A stretch of DNA of 64,000 bases from Astragalus membranaceus (taxonomy: Eukaryota; Streptophyta; Magnoliopsida; Fabales; Fabaceae). Shown here piece by piece: positions 63,317 through 64,000 of this stretch. A program made the translations under genes and the position numbers. Where the stretch lies: assembly GCA_039519185.1 (NCBI GenBank), contig CM076851.1:55582227-55646226 (forward strand), given 5' to 3'. Positions within the stretch are counted from its first letter, which is position 1. Every line of letters starts with the position of its first letter. Below the pieces are notes generated by a model that had not been told where the DNA came from, did not search any database, and saw nothing but the letters and a program-made list of their open reading frames with translations.

Positions 63317-64000
63317 CTTGGGTTTTTAATTTCAAAGTCTAGCTAAGGACTCTTAAACAAAGTGCTACTGGGAGGCAACCCAGATTTTTAGGACTAATTA
63401 TGTTTTCTATGTGTTTTTGTTTTTACTATTGCAGGTATGAATAAGAAGACTTGTGGTATGTATGTGCTATCAATTATGCGTAATTCTGATGCTGTAGCAC
63501 CATGCGCTACAGCACTTGCAGCTGAGGTGTTGAGAATGTGGTTAAAATAGTTAAAAAGAAGATGATGAGAAAGATAAAGGAGAGCATAATAAGAAAGAAG
63601 AGGGAAGTAAGGAAGTATCCCTCACCACCCACCCAAAACCTTTCCACCACACCTTCACCTAAACCATCACCAACCAAAGAACCATCCCCTCCACCTATAA
63701 CACCTCCAAATTCTCACAGTTCCAGCCATTAATCTATCCTTACCTCAAGCCAAACCATCAAACCTTATTCAAATACCTTCCCCTTTCCAAAACAACCCAC
63801 TCCACACAAGTCCCCATCTCCTATGAAACTTCCCTCACCAAAACAAAAATCATCTCAGTCTCATAGAACAAAATCCACCAAAAACTCAGTCTACCACAAA
63901 GCAACCACCAATGGTATTGGAAACTAAAGTGCAGAGAATGAATGCTGTCAGAAGTGGCGCTACAGCATCAGTATCAGAAGGCAGTGCTGCAGCATCTGCT
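63317..64000 (+). other. Athila-like internal, mostly non-coding
   Basis: CTGGGAGGCAACCCAG is a small hairpin. TTTACTATTGCAG at 63423-63435 resembles a splice acceptor. A short Lys-then-Pro/Ser-rich frame (63538-63732) could be the start of an env-like ORF, but this is weak. GCTACAGCA/CGCTACAGC words recur (63494, 63957). Confidence 0.4.

Larger units (their letters stand above)
60788..64000 (+). mobile_element. Athila-like LTR element, 5' part
   Basis: An LTR (60788-62287), a PBS of the Athila/Calypso type and an internal region with one long frame (62483-63316), running off the right edge. No gag, RT or integrase homology is visible in the 1.7 kb available, so it may be non-autonomous or have a displaced gag. 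It is inserted in a minisatellite unit; the left flank is CTCGC. Confidence 0.75.

Noticed and set aside
63538..63732. Proline-rich env-like gene
   Set aside because: Only 64 residues, low complexity; not enough to call a gene.

Overview
The window is repeat-dense nuclear DNA from a flowering plant. Plant Ty1/copia and Ty3/gypsy lineages, a tRNA-derived SINE, a spliced eIF4A gene with a 5' leader intron and a telo-box, and AT-rich intergenic DNA all say eudicot. The Ogre-like, Athila/Calypso-like and Tekay-like LTR elements together suggest a legume, which is inference only. I support one host gene: an intact minus-strand DEAD-box RNA helicase eIF4A (413 aa, four coding exons, 18954-21166). 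Almost everything else is transposable-element DNA, much of it nested.

Layout, left to right. 1-6171: 5' portion of a minus-strand Tat-lineage gypsy element, broken by two frameshifts and a nonsense codon, inserted into an exon of a dead PIF/Harbinger transposase (6172-6519). 6815-16088: a complete, apparently young copia element with ~1.99 kb LTRs, the direct repeat ATTGT on both sides, and intact gag and pol. 16187-18376: small elements (a TIR-like element with tRNA-like promoter boxes, a full SINE sitting in one arm of a tandem duplication, a 5'-truncated SINE). 18954-22155: eIF4A with leader and promoter. 23051-24184: a 1,134-bp Mutator-like non-autonomous element with a 9-bp target duplication, packed with palindromes. 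25080-25470: relic of a LINE RNase H.

25517-60787 is one large nest. The outermost layer is a coding-less Ogre-like element (A) with a 38-bp minisatellite in its 3' region. Inside it lies a coding-less LTR element (B, 28591-44331, TSD AAGAG). Inside B lies a Tekay-type chromovirus (copy 1, 31782-40980, TSD ATCGG). A second Tekay locus on the minus strand (47691-57624), arranged LTR-internal-LTR-partial internal, splits the minisatellite. After a partial 3' LTR of A, a deletion junction leads into a second piece of A internal DNA and a third minisatellite block, which is cut by an Athila-like element (60788 to the window end).

Most notable observations: (i) in the copia element a strong splice donor and acceptor would join gag to pol in frame, although the two are in different frames separated by a stop; (ii) unrelated LTR families each carry clusters of short palindromes, and in the Tekay LTRs these are pairs spaced exactly 21 bp and repeated every 72-74 bp; (iii) 259 bp of Tekay LTR appear as filler DNA at the deleted end of element B. 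All assignments come from reading the sequence; no searches were run.
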